DNA from: Pseudokordiimonas caeni
GTDB lineage: Bacteria > Pseudomonadota > Alphaproteobacteria > Sphingomonadales > Kordiimonadaceae
NCBI RefSeq assembly: GCF_026719705.1
Contig: NZ_JAPPRR010000001.1
Location: forward strand, 1,857,531 to 1,921,530
DNA: 64,000 nucleotides
Direction of reading: 5' to 3'
This document shows, piece after piece, positions 1 to 8,002 of the stretch. The number at the start of each line of letters is the position of its first letter. The first letter of the stretch is position 1. The position numbers were made by a program, and so were the translations under genes. The notes beneath the pieces are model-generated. The model was not told the DNA's origin. It ran no database searches and worked only from the letters and a program-made list of their open reading frames with translations.

Positions 1-111
1 AAGGGCTGCATCAGCGGCCTGATCGAAGACCGTGACATCAAACCCCGCATGATTGAGCTCGTAGGCCACGGTAACCCCGATAACACCAGCTCCGACCACA
101 ATCGCCTTCAT
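1..111 (-). CDS. FAD-dependent oxidoreductase, N-terminus only (runs off the window)
   Basis: Only the first 37 codons are present; the rest lies left of base 1. The peptide begins MKAIVVGAGVIGVTVAYEL, a classic Rossmann beta-alpha-beta with GxGxxG for FAD binding, as in DadA-type D-amino-acid dehydrogenases and glycine-oxidase-like enzymes. The start ATG (111-109) has a strong ribosome binding site, GGAGGGGA, just upstream on the minus strand. The gene diverges from the M81/TRAP operon, so it may belong to the same catabolic function. The exact substrate cannot be told from so short a piece. Confidence 0.75.
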   Translation of the reverse strand, partial: MKAIVVGAGVIGVTVAYELNHAGFDVTVFDQAADAAL

Positions 112-191
112 CAAATCCCCTCCACGCGCCAATAAACTGCAATACCGGTCCATCCGGAACTCGGCCTTGCAGCAATAAAACATCATTTTTC

Positions 192-205
192 ATATTTGAA
201 AATAT
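192..205. promoter_or_regulatory. AT-rich palindrome between divergent genes
   Basis: ATATTT-GA-AAATAT is a perfect 6-bp inverted repeat with a 2-bp centre. It lies in the AT-rich middle of the 226-bp gap between the divergent FAD oxidoreductase and the M81 operon. Position and symmetry suit a dimeric repressor site or overlapping -10 regions, but no regulator gene is adjacent, so this is only a candidate. Confidence 0.3.
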
Positions 206-337
206 TTTTCGCCATGATAGGGTCCAACTAACAGTCGTTCCGGGGAGGGAAGGACGCAGTCTCGCGAGCAGGCGAAAATGCCTGCTTCATGTGCGTCATC
301 TTACCCCCGGGCCAAAACAGCGCGCCGGGGGCTTTGC

Positions 338-1807
338 ATGAAGTGTTTCACCTTCTATTTCGCACATGAGACCAACAGCTTCTCTCCCGTCGCCACGAGT
401 ATCGCGAATTTTGAGGAGACGGGGCTCTATCGTCCCGGACATGGTGATCCGCGGCAGCACCTGGAATCCATCAAAGGTGCCGGCGACTTTGTGCGTGAAG
501 CAGACGCGCGCGGCCATGAGATCGTCGTCGGGACTTGCGCCGGGGCGCAACCAAGTGCGCCCTGCGTGCGCGCGGACTACGAAGCCCTGCGCGATGAGAT
601 TCTCGGGCAACTGGAAGTAGCGATGCCGGTCGATTTCGTCCTCGTCATGATGCATGGTTCGATGATGGCGGAGGGTTATGACGATTGCGAAGGAGACATC
701 CTGGCCCGCATGCGGAACATTATCGGGCCCGTCATTCCTGTCGGTGTGCTTCTTGACCTGCATTGCAACATTACCCGACAGATGCTTGCGCATGCGACGG
801 TCATCATGCCTTGCAAGGAGTATCCGCACACCGACTTTGCAGAACGCGCGGGCGAATTGTACCATCTGGTCGAAGCCGCGGCACAAGGGAAGGCACGGCC
901 AGTACCGAGCTTTTTCCGCGTCCCGGTCCTCGGCCTGTTCGAAACTGTCAGGTCGCCCATGAAAGAACTCGTCGAGCGCCTTTCGTCCACTGAGAAGCAG
1001 CCGAGCGTGCTCACTGCAAGCCTTGCCCACGGCTTTCCATGGGGCGATTTTCCTGAAGCTGGAGCTGGCGCGCTCGTCTATACAGACAATAATAAGGTCA
1101 CCGGTGATGAAATGGCTGCCGAGCTTGGCCGTGCTTTCTTTGACCTTCGGGAATGCGCGCAGGCCACTCTGTTGTCTTCGTCGGAGCTGGTGGAGCGCCT
1201 CCGTCACCACCGGAAGGATGTGGACGGCACGATTGTCGTCGCCGATATGGCAGACAATCCGGGCGGCGGATCAGCTTCGGATTCCACCTTCATCCTTTCG
1301 GCTTTCATTGAGGCCGGCATTCGCGATGCCGTGCTCGGCTATTTCTGGGACCCCGACATGGTCGATCGCGCCTTTGAAGCCGGAGAAGGAGCGACACTCG
1401 AGCTTGGCATCGGCGGCAAGGTCAGCCCTTCCTCTGGCGAACCAGTCACCATGACGGTGACTGTAAAGGCTTTGCGGACCAATGCGAAACAACCCCATAT
1501 TGCCGATGGCACCGCCTGCCCGCTGGGCCGCACGGCGCTTGTCGAGGGCAACGGCATCCACATCTTGCTGAACGATCTCCGCCAGCAGCCTTTCCATCCA
1601 CGCGGCTTTGAGACAGCAGGGATCGACCCATGGAGTACCGGCATCGTCGTCGTGAAGTCCTCACATCATTTTTTCGCGGGATTTGGTGAAAGGGCATCGG
1701 CAATCCTCTATGTCGATACGCCCGGCACCCTTCATGCCAATCCGAAAATGCGTCCATATGTCCGTATCGGCAGGCCGATATGGCCGCTTGACGACATCAG
1801 CTTGTAG
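338..1807 (+). CDS. M81 family metallopeptidase (MlrC-like)
   Basis: This is a 489-residue member of the M81/MlrC family, zinc hydrolases named after microcystinase C, which cleaves the linearised product of microcystin; most members act on unknown small amides or peptides. Candidate metal ligands are visible: MHGSMMAEGYDD (His106), LLDLHCNIT (Asp140, His142) and EYPHTDF (His164). I chose the ATG at 338 because MKCFTFYFAHETNSFSP matches the family N-terminus (xxHETNTFSP); the in-frame ATG at 278 would add 20 unrelated residues. No signal peptide is seen, so it is cytoplasmic. It opens a nine-gene operon, with the TRAP permease starting 2 bases after its stop. The natural substrate is unknown. 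Confidence 0.85.
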   Translation: MKCFTFYFAHETNSFSPVATSIANFEETGLYRPGHGDPRQHLESIKGAGDFVREADARGHEIVVGTCAGAQPSAPCVRADYEALRDEILGQLEVAMPVDFVLVMMHGSMMAEGYDDCEGDILARMRNIIGPVIPVGVLLDLHCNITRQMLAHATVIMPCKEYPHTDFAERAGELYHLVEAAAQGKARPVPSFFRVPVLGLFETVRSPMKELVERLSSTEKQPSVLTASLAHGFPWGDFPEAGAGALVYTDNNKVTGDEMAAELGRAFFDLRECAQATLLSSSELVERLRHHRKDVDGTIVVADMADNPGGGSASDSTFILSAFIEAGIRDAVLGYFWDPDMVDRAFEAGEGATLELGIGGKVSPSSGEPVTMTVTVKALRTNAKQPHIADGTACPLGRTALVEGNGIHILLNDLRQQPFHPRGFETAGIDPWSTGIVVVKSSHHFFAGFGERASAILYVDTPGTLHANPKMRPYVRIGRPIWPLDDISL

Positions 1808-1809
1808 GA

Positions 1810-3099
1810 TTGCCCGTGGTCGCACTCATCATCGCATCTGTCGTCGCCTTGCTCCTCATCTGTGGAGTGGCTGTCGCCTACGTGACTGGCGCGGGGATCA
1901 CCCTCGCCTATTTCCTCACCGATCACGCAAAATATCTGGCTATCGCCCCGCAGCGCATGTTCGCCAGCATGGATGTGTTTGCCCTGATGGCGATGCCCTT
2001 GTTCATCTGGGCCGGCGAACTGATGAACCGCGCTGGTATAACGCGCAGCCTTGTTGATTTTGCGATGTTGTTGATGGGCCGGTTCCGGGGCGGCCTTGGC
2101 CATGTGAATGTCGCGACTTCTGTTTTCTTCGCCGGGATCAGCGGCTCGGCGGCGGCCGACGTTGCCGCCCTCAGCAATACGCTCGTTCCGCAGATGGAGC
2201 GGCAGGGATACGACAAGACATATGCGGGCGCCATTACGGCAGCATCTTCAGTAATCGGGCCGATCATTCCGCCGTCGATCATCATGATCCTTTACGGCGC
2301 CATCATGTCGACCGACGTAGCGGCCCTTTTTGCGGCCGGCCTTGTGCCGGGACTGTTGCTCGCGCTCGCACTTATCATCCTCAATGCCTGGCTGGCCTGG
2401 AAGGAAGGACACCCGGGTGGAAAAAAGGAAGATATTCCACCTTTCTGGCCGACCCTGAGACTTGCCCTGCCGGCGCTCAGCCTGCCTGCCATCATCCTTG
2501 GAGGCATCGTCTTCGGGGTGACAACTCCGATTGAGGCAGGGGCTCTCGCGGTCATAGCTGCACTTGTCATCGGGGGCACGCGGCGCACGATCAGCCTTGG
2601 CGATTTCCTGACGTCCCTGCAGCGCACCCTTTTTCTGATGGGGTCAATTTTCGTCATTCTGGCTGCCGGATCGCTCATCGCCTACCTGATGGCCCTGGCG
2701 CAAGTACCGGAAGCCATCGCCGGCGCTGTACAAGCAGCCGACATGACAGGCTACAAATACCTCATCCTTATCATGCTGGTTTATGTCGTCATGGGCATGG
2801 GGATCGACCTCATGGTGGCGCTTGCCATGGTGACCCCGCTATTGATCCCCGAGGCGATTGCGCAAGGCTTCCATCCGGTGCAGCTTGGTGTCCTTGTCTG
2901 CTTGAACCTGACGATCGGGCTAATCACCCCGCCGATGGGTGGTGCCATCGTGATGGTTTCAACAATCACCGGCAGCTCCTATTGGGCCCTCGTCCGGCGG
3001 CTCATCCCTTTCATGATCGCCGAGTTCGCCGTGCTTATCCTTGTCATGGCCTTTCCGGACCTGACACTGGCCCTGCCGCGCGCCATGGGGCTTCTGTGA
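1810..3099 (+). CDS. dctM: TRAP transporter large permease (DctM)
   Basis: This 429-residue, very hydrophobic protein has the usual DctM length and about 12 membrane segments. Typical family stretches are visible, such as GISGSAAADVAALSNTLVPQM and GPIIPPSIIMILYG. It forms the sodium-coupled channel of a tripartite ATP-independent periplasmic transporter, which usually carries carboxylates or sugar acids. The start is a TTG at 1810, only two bases after the M81 stop; a GTG at 1816 is an alternative, so translation is probably coupled. The gene order M-P-Q is unusual, since P-Q-M is the common order. Confidence 0.93.
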   Translation: MPVVALIIASVVALLLICGVAVAYVTGAGITLAYFLTDHAKYLAIAPQRMFASMDVFALMAMPLFIWAGELMNRAGITRSLVDFAMLLMGRFRGGLGHVNVATSVFFAGISGSAAADVAALSNTLVPQMERQGYDKTYAGAITAASSVIGPIIPPSIIMILYGAIMSTDVAALFAAGLVPGLLLALALIILNAWLAWKEGHPGGKKEDIPPFWPTLRLALPALSLPAIILGGIVFGVTTPIEAGALAVIAALVIGGTRRTISLGDFLTSLQRTLFLMGSIFVILAAGSLIAYLMALAQVPEAIAGAVQAADMTGYKYLILIMLVYVVMGMGIDLMVALAMVTPLLIPEAIAQGFHPVQLGVLVCLNLTIGLITPPMGGAIVMVSTITGSSYWALVRRLIPFMIAEFAVLILVMAFPDLTLALPRAMGLL

Positions 3100-4112
3100 T
3101 GCGCCGTCTTCTCATAGCACTTGCGGCATACACAGCCTTCGTCGTCCCCGGCGTGGCTGTCGCCGATGAGCCGGTGAAGTTCGCGCTCAGCACACCGACC
3201 GATCTTAGCAGGAACGGCGTCTATGTCTGGGTCGATGCCTTCCGCAAGGCATTTGAACGCACAGGCAGGGAAATCCGCATCTATCCGAACGGAAGCCTTG
3301 GCGGCGATCAGGAGCGGGTGGACCAGATGCGACTGGGCCTGCTGGAAATGAATGTCACCAACCCGGATGAGATTTCACGTCATTCACCGACCTATTATGG
3401 CATAGCCATGCCGTTCCTCTTCCAGTCTTACGACCACATGGACCGGTTCCTGGAACAGACCCCGTTTGTCCCTCAGGTGAACAGCGAACTCAGCGCCGCG
3501 GGGCAAGACTTCAGGTTCGTGGATATCGCCTACACGGGGGCGATGGTCGGCCTTCTGACCCGCAAGGTACCGGTGCGCACTGTAGACGATCTGAAGAAGA
3601 TCCGTCTGCGTTTCCTGAGTGCGCCGGACCTGAAGCTGTTCGCCGCCTGGGGCGTGCGTGGTGTTCAGGTTTCCTGGGGTGAAGTGGCGCAGGGCCTGCA
3701 GACCGGCATGATCGATGGATACCTGAACCCCCCTGCCGTCGCCACCATGTTCGGGCACGGCAGCGTGCTTGATTATTTCACCGATCTCAGGATGGGCCCT
3801 TCCGGACGCATGATCGTTGTCTCGACCCGTTGGCTCGAAAGCCTGACGCCAGAGGAACGAGCAGTTTTCGATAGCGCAGTGCTTGAGGCTCGCACCGCGA
3901 ACAGGACATGGAACCGTCACTATATTGCCAAGGAGCGCGACGCACTGGCGCGGGTCGGCATCGACTGGGTAGAGCCGAGCGGTTCTGAACGTCAGACATG
4001 GAAAGATCGAACGGTCAACTTCTACGACCAGAAATGGTACGACCCGGCCAAGACTGAACAGGTCGGCCGCTGGATCAAGGATACTGCGGAGGGGCCGAAT
4101 GACTCTCATTAG
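3099..4112 (+). CDS. dctP: TRAP transporter substrate-binding protein (DctP)
   Basis: This 337-residue periplasmic receptor delivers substrate to the DctQM membrane pair. A signal peptide occupies residues 1 to about 22 (MRRLLIALAAYTAFVVPGVAVADE). The mature part contains family features: IRIYPNGSLGGDQERVDQMRLG, then TVDDLKKIRLRFLSAPDLK with the conserved Arg that contacts a substrate carboxylate, and LQTGMIDGYLNPP. Its ATG overlaps the dctM stop (TGATG), which fixes the start at 3099; an upstream in-frame ATG at 2982 would lie inside dctM. The ligand is unknown, but the Arg suggests an acid group. Confidence 0.92.
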   Translation: MRRLLIALAAYTAFVVPGVAVADEPVKFALSTPTDLSRNGVYVWVDAFRKAFERTGREIRIYPNGSLGGDQERVDQMRLGLLEMNVTNPDEISRHSPTYYGIAMPFLFQSYDHMDRFLEQTPFVPQVNSELSAAGQDFRFVDIAYTGAMVGLLTRKVPVRTVDDLKKIRLRFLSAPDLKLFAAWGVRGVQVSWGEVAQGLQTGMIDGYLNPPAVATMFGHGSVLDYFTDLRMGPSGRMIVVSTRWLESLTPEERAVFDSAVLEARTANRTWNRHYIAKERDALARVGIDWVEPSGSERQTWKDRTVNFYDQKWYDPAKTEQVGRWIKDTAEGPNDSH

Positions 4113-4608
4113 CCTCCTGCGCGCCATTATGCGCTCGATTGATCGCCTGTGTCTTGGCCTCGGTCTCGCCGCGATGCTTCTCATGCTCGTTTGCGTCTGC
4201 CTGCAAATCGTTGCGCGCTATGTCTTCAACTCCCCGCCGGCATGGACAGAAGAACTGGCCCGTTACGCCATGGTGTGGGGGGCAATGCTCGGGGCGACCT
4301 GTGCCTATTACCGCCGGCTGGACCCCACGCTCTCGGTTCTGCGGCCAGGCCTGACACGGAGACAGGCGCTGCTCCGGCAGATTGTAGAGACTGCCGCCAT
4401 CGCGCTCTTCATCGGCCCGGTCCTCTGGTTCGCTCCTGCGACAGTTGAACGGCTTCTGGACCGTCCAACCGAAACACTCGGTTTCAGCACCGGGGTCATC
4501 GTGGCGATCATTCCGGTCACGATGGCCATCATTCTCCTTTATGCCCTTGTCCGCATTGTGCTGGTTGTTGCCGATCAAGACGATTTTTCTAAGGAAACAG
4601 GTTCATGA
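4099..4608 (+). CDS. dctQ: TRAP transporter small permease (DctQ)
   Basis: This 169-residue protein has four predicted membrane segments. The family-typical region is QIVARYVFNSPPAWTEELARYAMVWGAMLGA, containing the conserved RYVFN..PxxWTEEL pattern. It pairs with DctM in the inner membrane. The gene overlaps dctP by 14 bases, and its stop overlaps the next start by 4 bases (ATGA), so it is translationally coupled on both sides. Confidence 0.92.
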   Translation: MTLISLLRAIMRSIDRLCLGLGLAAMLLMLVCVCLQIVARYVFNSPPAWTEELARYAMVWGAMLGATCAYYRRLDPTLSVLRPGLTRRQALLRQIVETAAIALFIGPVLWFAPATVERLLDRPTETLGFSTGVIVAIIPVTMAIILLYALVRIVLVVADQDDFSKETGS

Positions 4609-6887
4609 TCCTTGCCATACGTCAGGCCCCGCTTCTTGTGACATCACTGCTTTTCCTCGTTCTTTTCGGGCTCAGGAGCATCGTCGTCGCACCGGTTGAT
4701 ATCGTTCCGGCCGATGCACCGATCGATGCTTTTTCGGCCGTGCGCGCTCACGCGGCCCTGACGGACATCCTTGGCGACGGCGCACCACCACACCCCTCCG
4801 GGAGTCCCGAAAACGCCTTGGTTCGCGAACGGATCGAAGGGAAGCTCGATGCACTTGGACTGACAAGTGAAATACAGCGCACGTTCAAATGTTCGCCGCT
4901 CGCCCCCGGCTGTTCCTTCGTTGAAAATATCATCTCGGTCATCCCGGGCAGTGCCGTCGACGCCAGAGCGCAACCGGCCCTGCTTGTGACATCACACTAT
5001 GACAGCGTACCGGGCGCACCCGGCGCAGGTGATGCAGGCTCAGGCATTGCCGCGATGCTGGAAATCGCCGGCAACCTTAAAGCTGCCCCCGTTGCAAATG
5101 ACGTCATCCTTCTGTTTGCGGATGCCGAGGAAACGGGCCTGCGCGGTGCCATGGCCTTTGTCGACAGCCACCCGCTGATGGAACGTGTCGGTTTCGTCAT
5201 CAACGCCGAAGCTCGCGGAGTAGACGGCCCGAGCACCATGTTCGAGACCGGGGACAACAACCTCGCAGCTGTCCGTGCTTTCCGGTCAACAGCCATCAAC
5301 CCGGTAAGTGCGTCACTGATCGTCGAGATGTACAAGCGCATGCCAAATGGCACCGACTTCACCATCTACAAGATGAAGGGCGCACAGGGGCTCAATTTCG
5401 CCTTCTCAGGCGGTGTCTCACTTTATCATTCCTCACGCGACAATCCCGCCAAGCTCAGCCTGAAAAGCCTCCAGCATCAGGGCGACAATATGCTCAATGC
5501 GGTGCGCGCCGTGGCCAACCAGCCGATTGAGGTGACCCGGGCTGACGAGGACGCTGTCTATTTCGACCTGTTTGGACGGGCCCTCGTTCTGTGGCCTGCC
5601 CATATAGGATCGCTGCTTGCCGGCATTGCGCTCGTTGCATTGGGTGCCTCCCTCGTCATCCGCCGGGGAATAAGCTTCAGGCAAGGCGCTTGGGCATTCC
5701 TCTTCTTCCTGTTGGTTCCCGTTGCCTTCGGCATCTCCGGATACCTGCTCTCGTTCCCGCTATCGCAATTTGGCGACATTCATCCCCTTGACCATCCCCA
5801 TGCATGGCCGGGTCGCATCGCCCTGGTCGCGGCAGCCTTGCTGGTATCACTGGCCATCGGACATGCGGCGGCAAGGCGCGCAGGGGCGTCAGCGCTTTTT
5901 CATGTTGTGTGGATCATTGCCGCCCTCGGCGGACTGACACTTGCCTTGGTCCTCCCTGGCGTCTCCTACCTGCTGATCGCTCCGAGCCTTGTCGCCGGCA
6001 TTGCGGCCCTTGTGACCGTTCGGCGAAGCGTTGCGCTTGCAGCGGGCCTGGCTGTTCTGACGGGTGGATACATGGCTTTCTATCACTTCCTGATGTTTGA
6101 GGCCGTGTTCAATTTCCAGCTCAGCCATTTCAAGATGCTGCCCCTTCTGTTGCTGGGCTGGCCTTTCATGGCGGCCGCCGCCGGCTGGTTCACACAAGAC
6201 GGGGTGACCGTTCCGCCCCTTGGGCGCGCCCTCGCAGTTGTCCTGTTCGCCGCGACCATCACTGCGCTTGTCGTTCCGGCATACACACCAGCGCGGCCCC
6301 GCAGCGTGAACGTCAACTATCTGGCCGACCTGTCGACCGGCACCTTTAACTTGGAAATCCAGACACTTGGTCCAGCCGACCTCGATTTTGTAAGGGCAGC
6401 GGGCTTCGAAACAGCCCAACAACCCATCACCCGCTACGGCGTGCAACAGGGCAAGACCCATTTAAGGCCGACGATTGACCTTGGCCTCACCGGCCCCGAG
6501 ATCGTCATCACCTACGACGTGTCGGGTCCTGATGGTCGCCTCATCGAAGGCACCATCCGGTCGCCCGAGGGACGCATCTACACCGGCTTCGGCATCGCGG
6601 ACGGCGCCAATGTGACATCCATGAAGATTGAGGACCAGCTCGTACTTGGCCTTCCTGACCGGCCGCTTGCGGGTCCCATCGTGCTGCGCCTGCAAGGCGC
6701 CGGGACCGAGCCAAAACGCTTTGCACTGCGCCTTAAAACGACTGCAAGCGACGGCCTTTATGCCTTCGAACAAGGCGCCCTCCCGCCGAGTGAAGACATC
6801 GCTGCCGTGCAGGCCCTTCGCCCTGATGACGCGGCCCCCATTCATTTCGGCGACCATGCCCTGATCGTCAAACCCCTGCTTCCGTGA
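4605..6887 (+). CDS. M28 family metallopeptidase with multi-pass membrane region
   Basis: This is a 760-residue protein in three parts. An N-terminal membrane anchor (about 10-28) leads to a periplasmic M28 zinc aminopeptidase domain (about 45-315). Probable zinc or catalytic residues are His131 (SHYDS), Asp143 (AGDAGSG), Glu175/Glu176 (DAEETGLRGA), Glu202 (NAEARG) and His275 (LYHSSRDN). About eight membrane helices follow (about 325-555), then a soluble C-terminal domain (about 570-760). The layout resembles eukaryotic Fxna/ERMP1-type membrane M28 peptidases. It overlaps dctQ by 4 bases. Its likely role is to trim a peptide or amide substrate before or during TRAP uptake; that role is inferred from context. 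Confidence 0.85.
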   Translation: MILAIRQAPLLVTSLLFLVLFGLRSIVVAPVDIVPADAPIDAFSAVRAHAALTDILGDGAPPHPSGSPENALVRERIEGKLDALGLTSEIQRTFKCSPLAPGCSFVENIISVIPGSAVDARAQPALLVTSHYDSVPGAPGAGDAGSGIAAMLEIAGNLKAAPVANDVILLFADAEETGLRGAMAFVDSHPLMERVGFVINAEARGVDGPSTMFETGDNNLAAVRAFRSTAINPVSASLIVEMYKRMPNGTDFTIYKMKGAQGLNFAFSGGVSLYHSSRDNPAKLSLKSLQHQGDNMLNAVRAVANQPIEVTRADEDAVYFDLFGRALVLWPAHIGSLLAGIALVALGASLVIRRGISFRQGAWAFLFFLLVPVAFGISGYLLSFPLSQFGDIHPLDHPHAWPGRIALVAAALLVSLAIGHAAARRAGASALFHVVWIIAALGGLTLALVLPGVSYLLIAPSLVAGIAALVTVRRSVALAAGLAVLTGGYMAFYHFLMFEAVFNFQLSHFKMLPLLLLGWPFMAAAAGWFTQDGVTVPPLGRALAVVLFAATITALVVPAYTPARPRSVNVNYLADLSTGTFNLEIQTLGPADLDFVRAAGFETAQQPITRYGVQQGKTHLRPTIDLGLTGPEIVITYDVSGPDGRLIEGTIRSPEGRIYTGFGIADGANVTSMKIEDQLVLGLPDRPLAGPIVLRLQGAGTEPKRFALRLKTTASDGLYAFEQGALPPSEDIAAVQALRPDDAAPIHFGDHALIVKPLLP

Positions 6888-6908
6888 CCGGATGAGAAAG
6901 ACACCGCC

Positions 6909-7991
6909 ATGATTTTCAGCGACCCGAACCCCTTCAACATCCCGACCCATCTGCAATCGCGATCCATCTGCTTTGAAAATATCACCGGTGCCAAAGGAGA
7001 AGGCGGCAAGGCAGCCAGCCCCCTCGGCATTGGCCGCAAAGGTGCCCCGGCACGTCACTTGTTTCCCGGCGAAACGATCGAGCTTGCTGCCATTGATGGT
7101 CCGGGCATGATCCGCCATATCTGGATGACCTGCCACCCGAAGATAGAGCTGTTGCGGGGCGTGGTCCTGCGTTTCTACTGGAATGGCCAGGCGCATCCCT
7201 CGATCGAGACACCGGTCGGTGACTTTTTTGGTTTTGCCCACGGTAAGACGCCCGCCTTCCAGTCTGCCGCTCATTCGGTTGGCGAAAAGGTCGGGATGAA
7301 TGCCTGGATTCCGATGCCGTTTGCGAAGCATGCCCGGGTCACGATCACCAATGAGGGTGATGTCCGCATGCCGCTCTTTTACCAGATCGACTATACACTC
7401 GGTGACGATATCACCGATGATACCCCGCATCTGCATGTATCCTTCCAGCGCCAGAACCCGACGGCTCTAAGGGAAGACTTCGAATTCCTAAACCGTTCGG
7501 GCAGCCGCGGTCGCTATCTCGGTGCTGTTTTTGGCGTGATCCCCCACGATCCCCGTTGGTGGGGCGAAGGTGAAGTGAAGGTATTCCTTGATGGTGACAG
7601 CGATTTTGCCACCATCGTCGGCACCGGCGCGGAAGATTATGTAGGCCTTTCATGGGGCATCCAGCAAACGCCGTTCCTTTATCACGGCGCCAGTTGGCGC
7701 GAGAAGGACGACATGGCCGATACAGGGGCCGTGTCCATGTATCGCTGGCATTTCCCGGACCCTATCTACTGGCAATCCGACATCCGTCTGACCATCCAGC
7801 AGATGGGCCATTCACCAGGTGCCGGGGCCAACTCCATCGCCGAGTATCAGGCCGAGCTTTATGAGCGGCAGGACGACTGGAGTATCGCCACCTTCTGGTA
7901 CGAAACGCTGCCAAGTGCGCCACTCCCGCCGCTACCGGATGTGGCCGCACGCCTTGCTGGTCTCGACACCCTTGCTTCTATTGACGCCTGA
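6909..7991 (+). CDS. DUF2961 / glycoside hydrolase family 172 protein
   Basis: This 360-residue protein carries DUF2961 signatures. FENITGAKGEGGKA is near the N-terminus, AIDGPGMIRHIWMT lies at about 60-73, and VKVFLDGDSDFATIVGTGAEDYVG at about 220-243. DUF2961 was reclassified as GH172, whose characterised members act on fructofuranosides or D-arabinofuranosides. No signal peptide is seen, so the enzyme should act in the cytoplasm on an imported substrate. The segment DIRLTIQQMGH has Gln where many homologues, from memory, have TIEHG; this may affect activity. An isomerase and a sugar kinase follow, which supports a sugar-releasing role. Confidence 0.82.
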   Translation: MIFSDPNPFNIPTHLQSRSICFENITGAKGEGGKAASPLGIGRKGAPARHLFPGETIELAAIDGPGMIRHIWMTCHPKIELLRGVVLRFYWNGQAHPSIETPVGDFFGFAHGKTPAFQSAAHSVGEKVGMNAWIPMPFAKHARVTITNEGDVRMPLFYQIDYTLGDDITDDTPHLHVSFQRQNPTALREDFEFLNRSGSRGRYLGAVFGVIPHDPRWWGEGEVKVFLDGDSDFATIVGTGAEDYVGLSWGIQQTPFLYHGASWREKDDMADTGAVSMYRWHFPDPIYWQSDIRLTIQQMGHSPGAGANSIAEYQAELYERQDDWSIATFWYETLPSAPLPPLPDVAARLAGLDTLASIDA

Positions 7992-8002
7992 GGACATGCA
8001 TC

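Noticed and set aside
278..337. Upstream ATG at 278 as the start of the M81 protein
   Set aside because: The extra 20 residues do not resemble the family, whose N-terminus begins at the ATG at 338.
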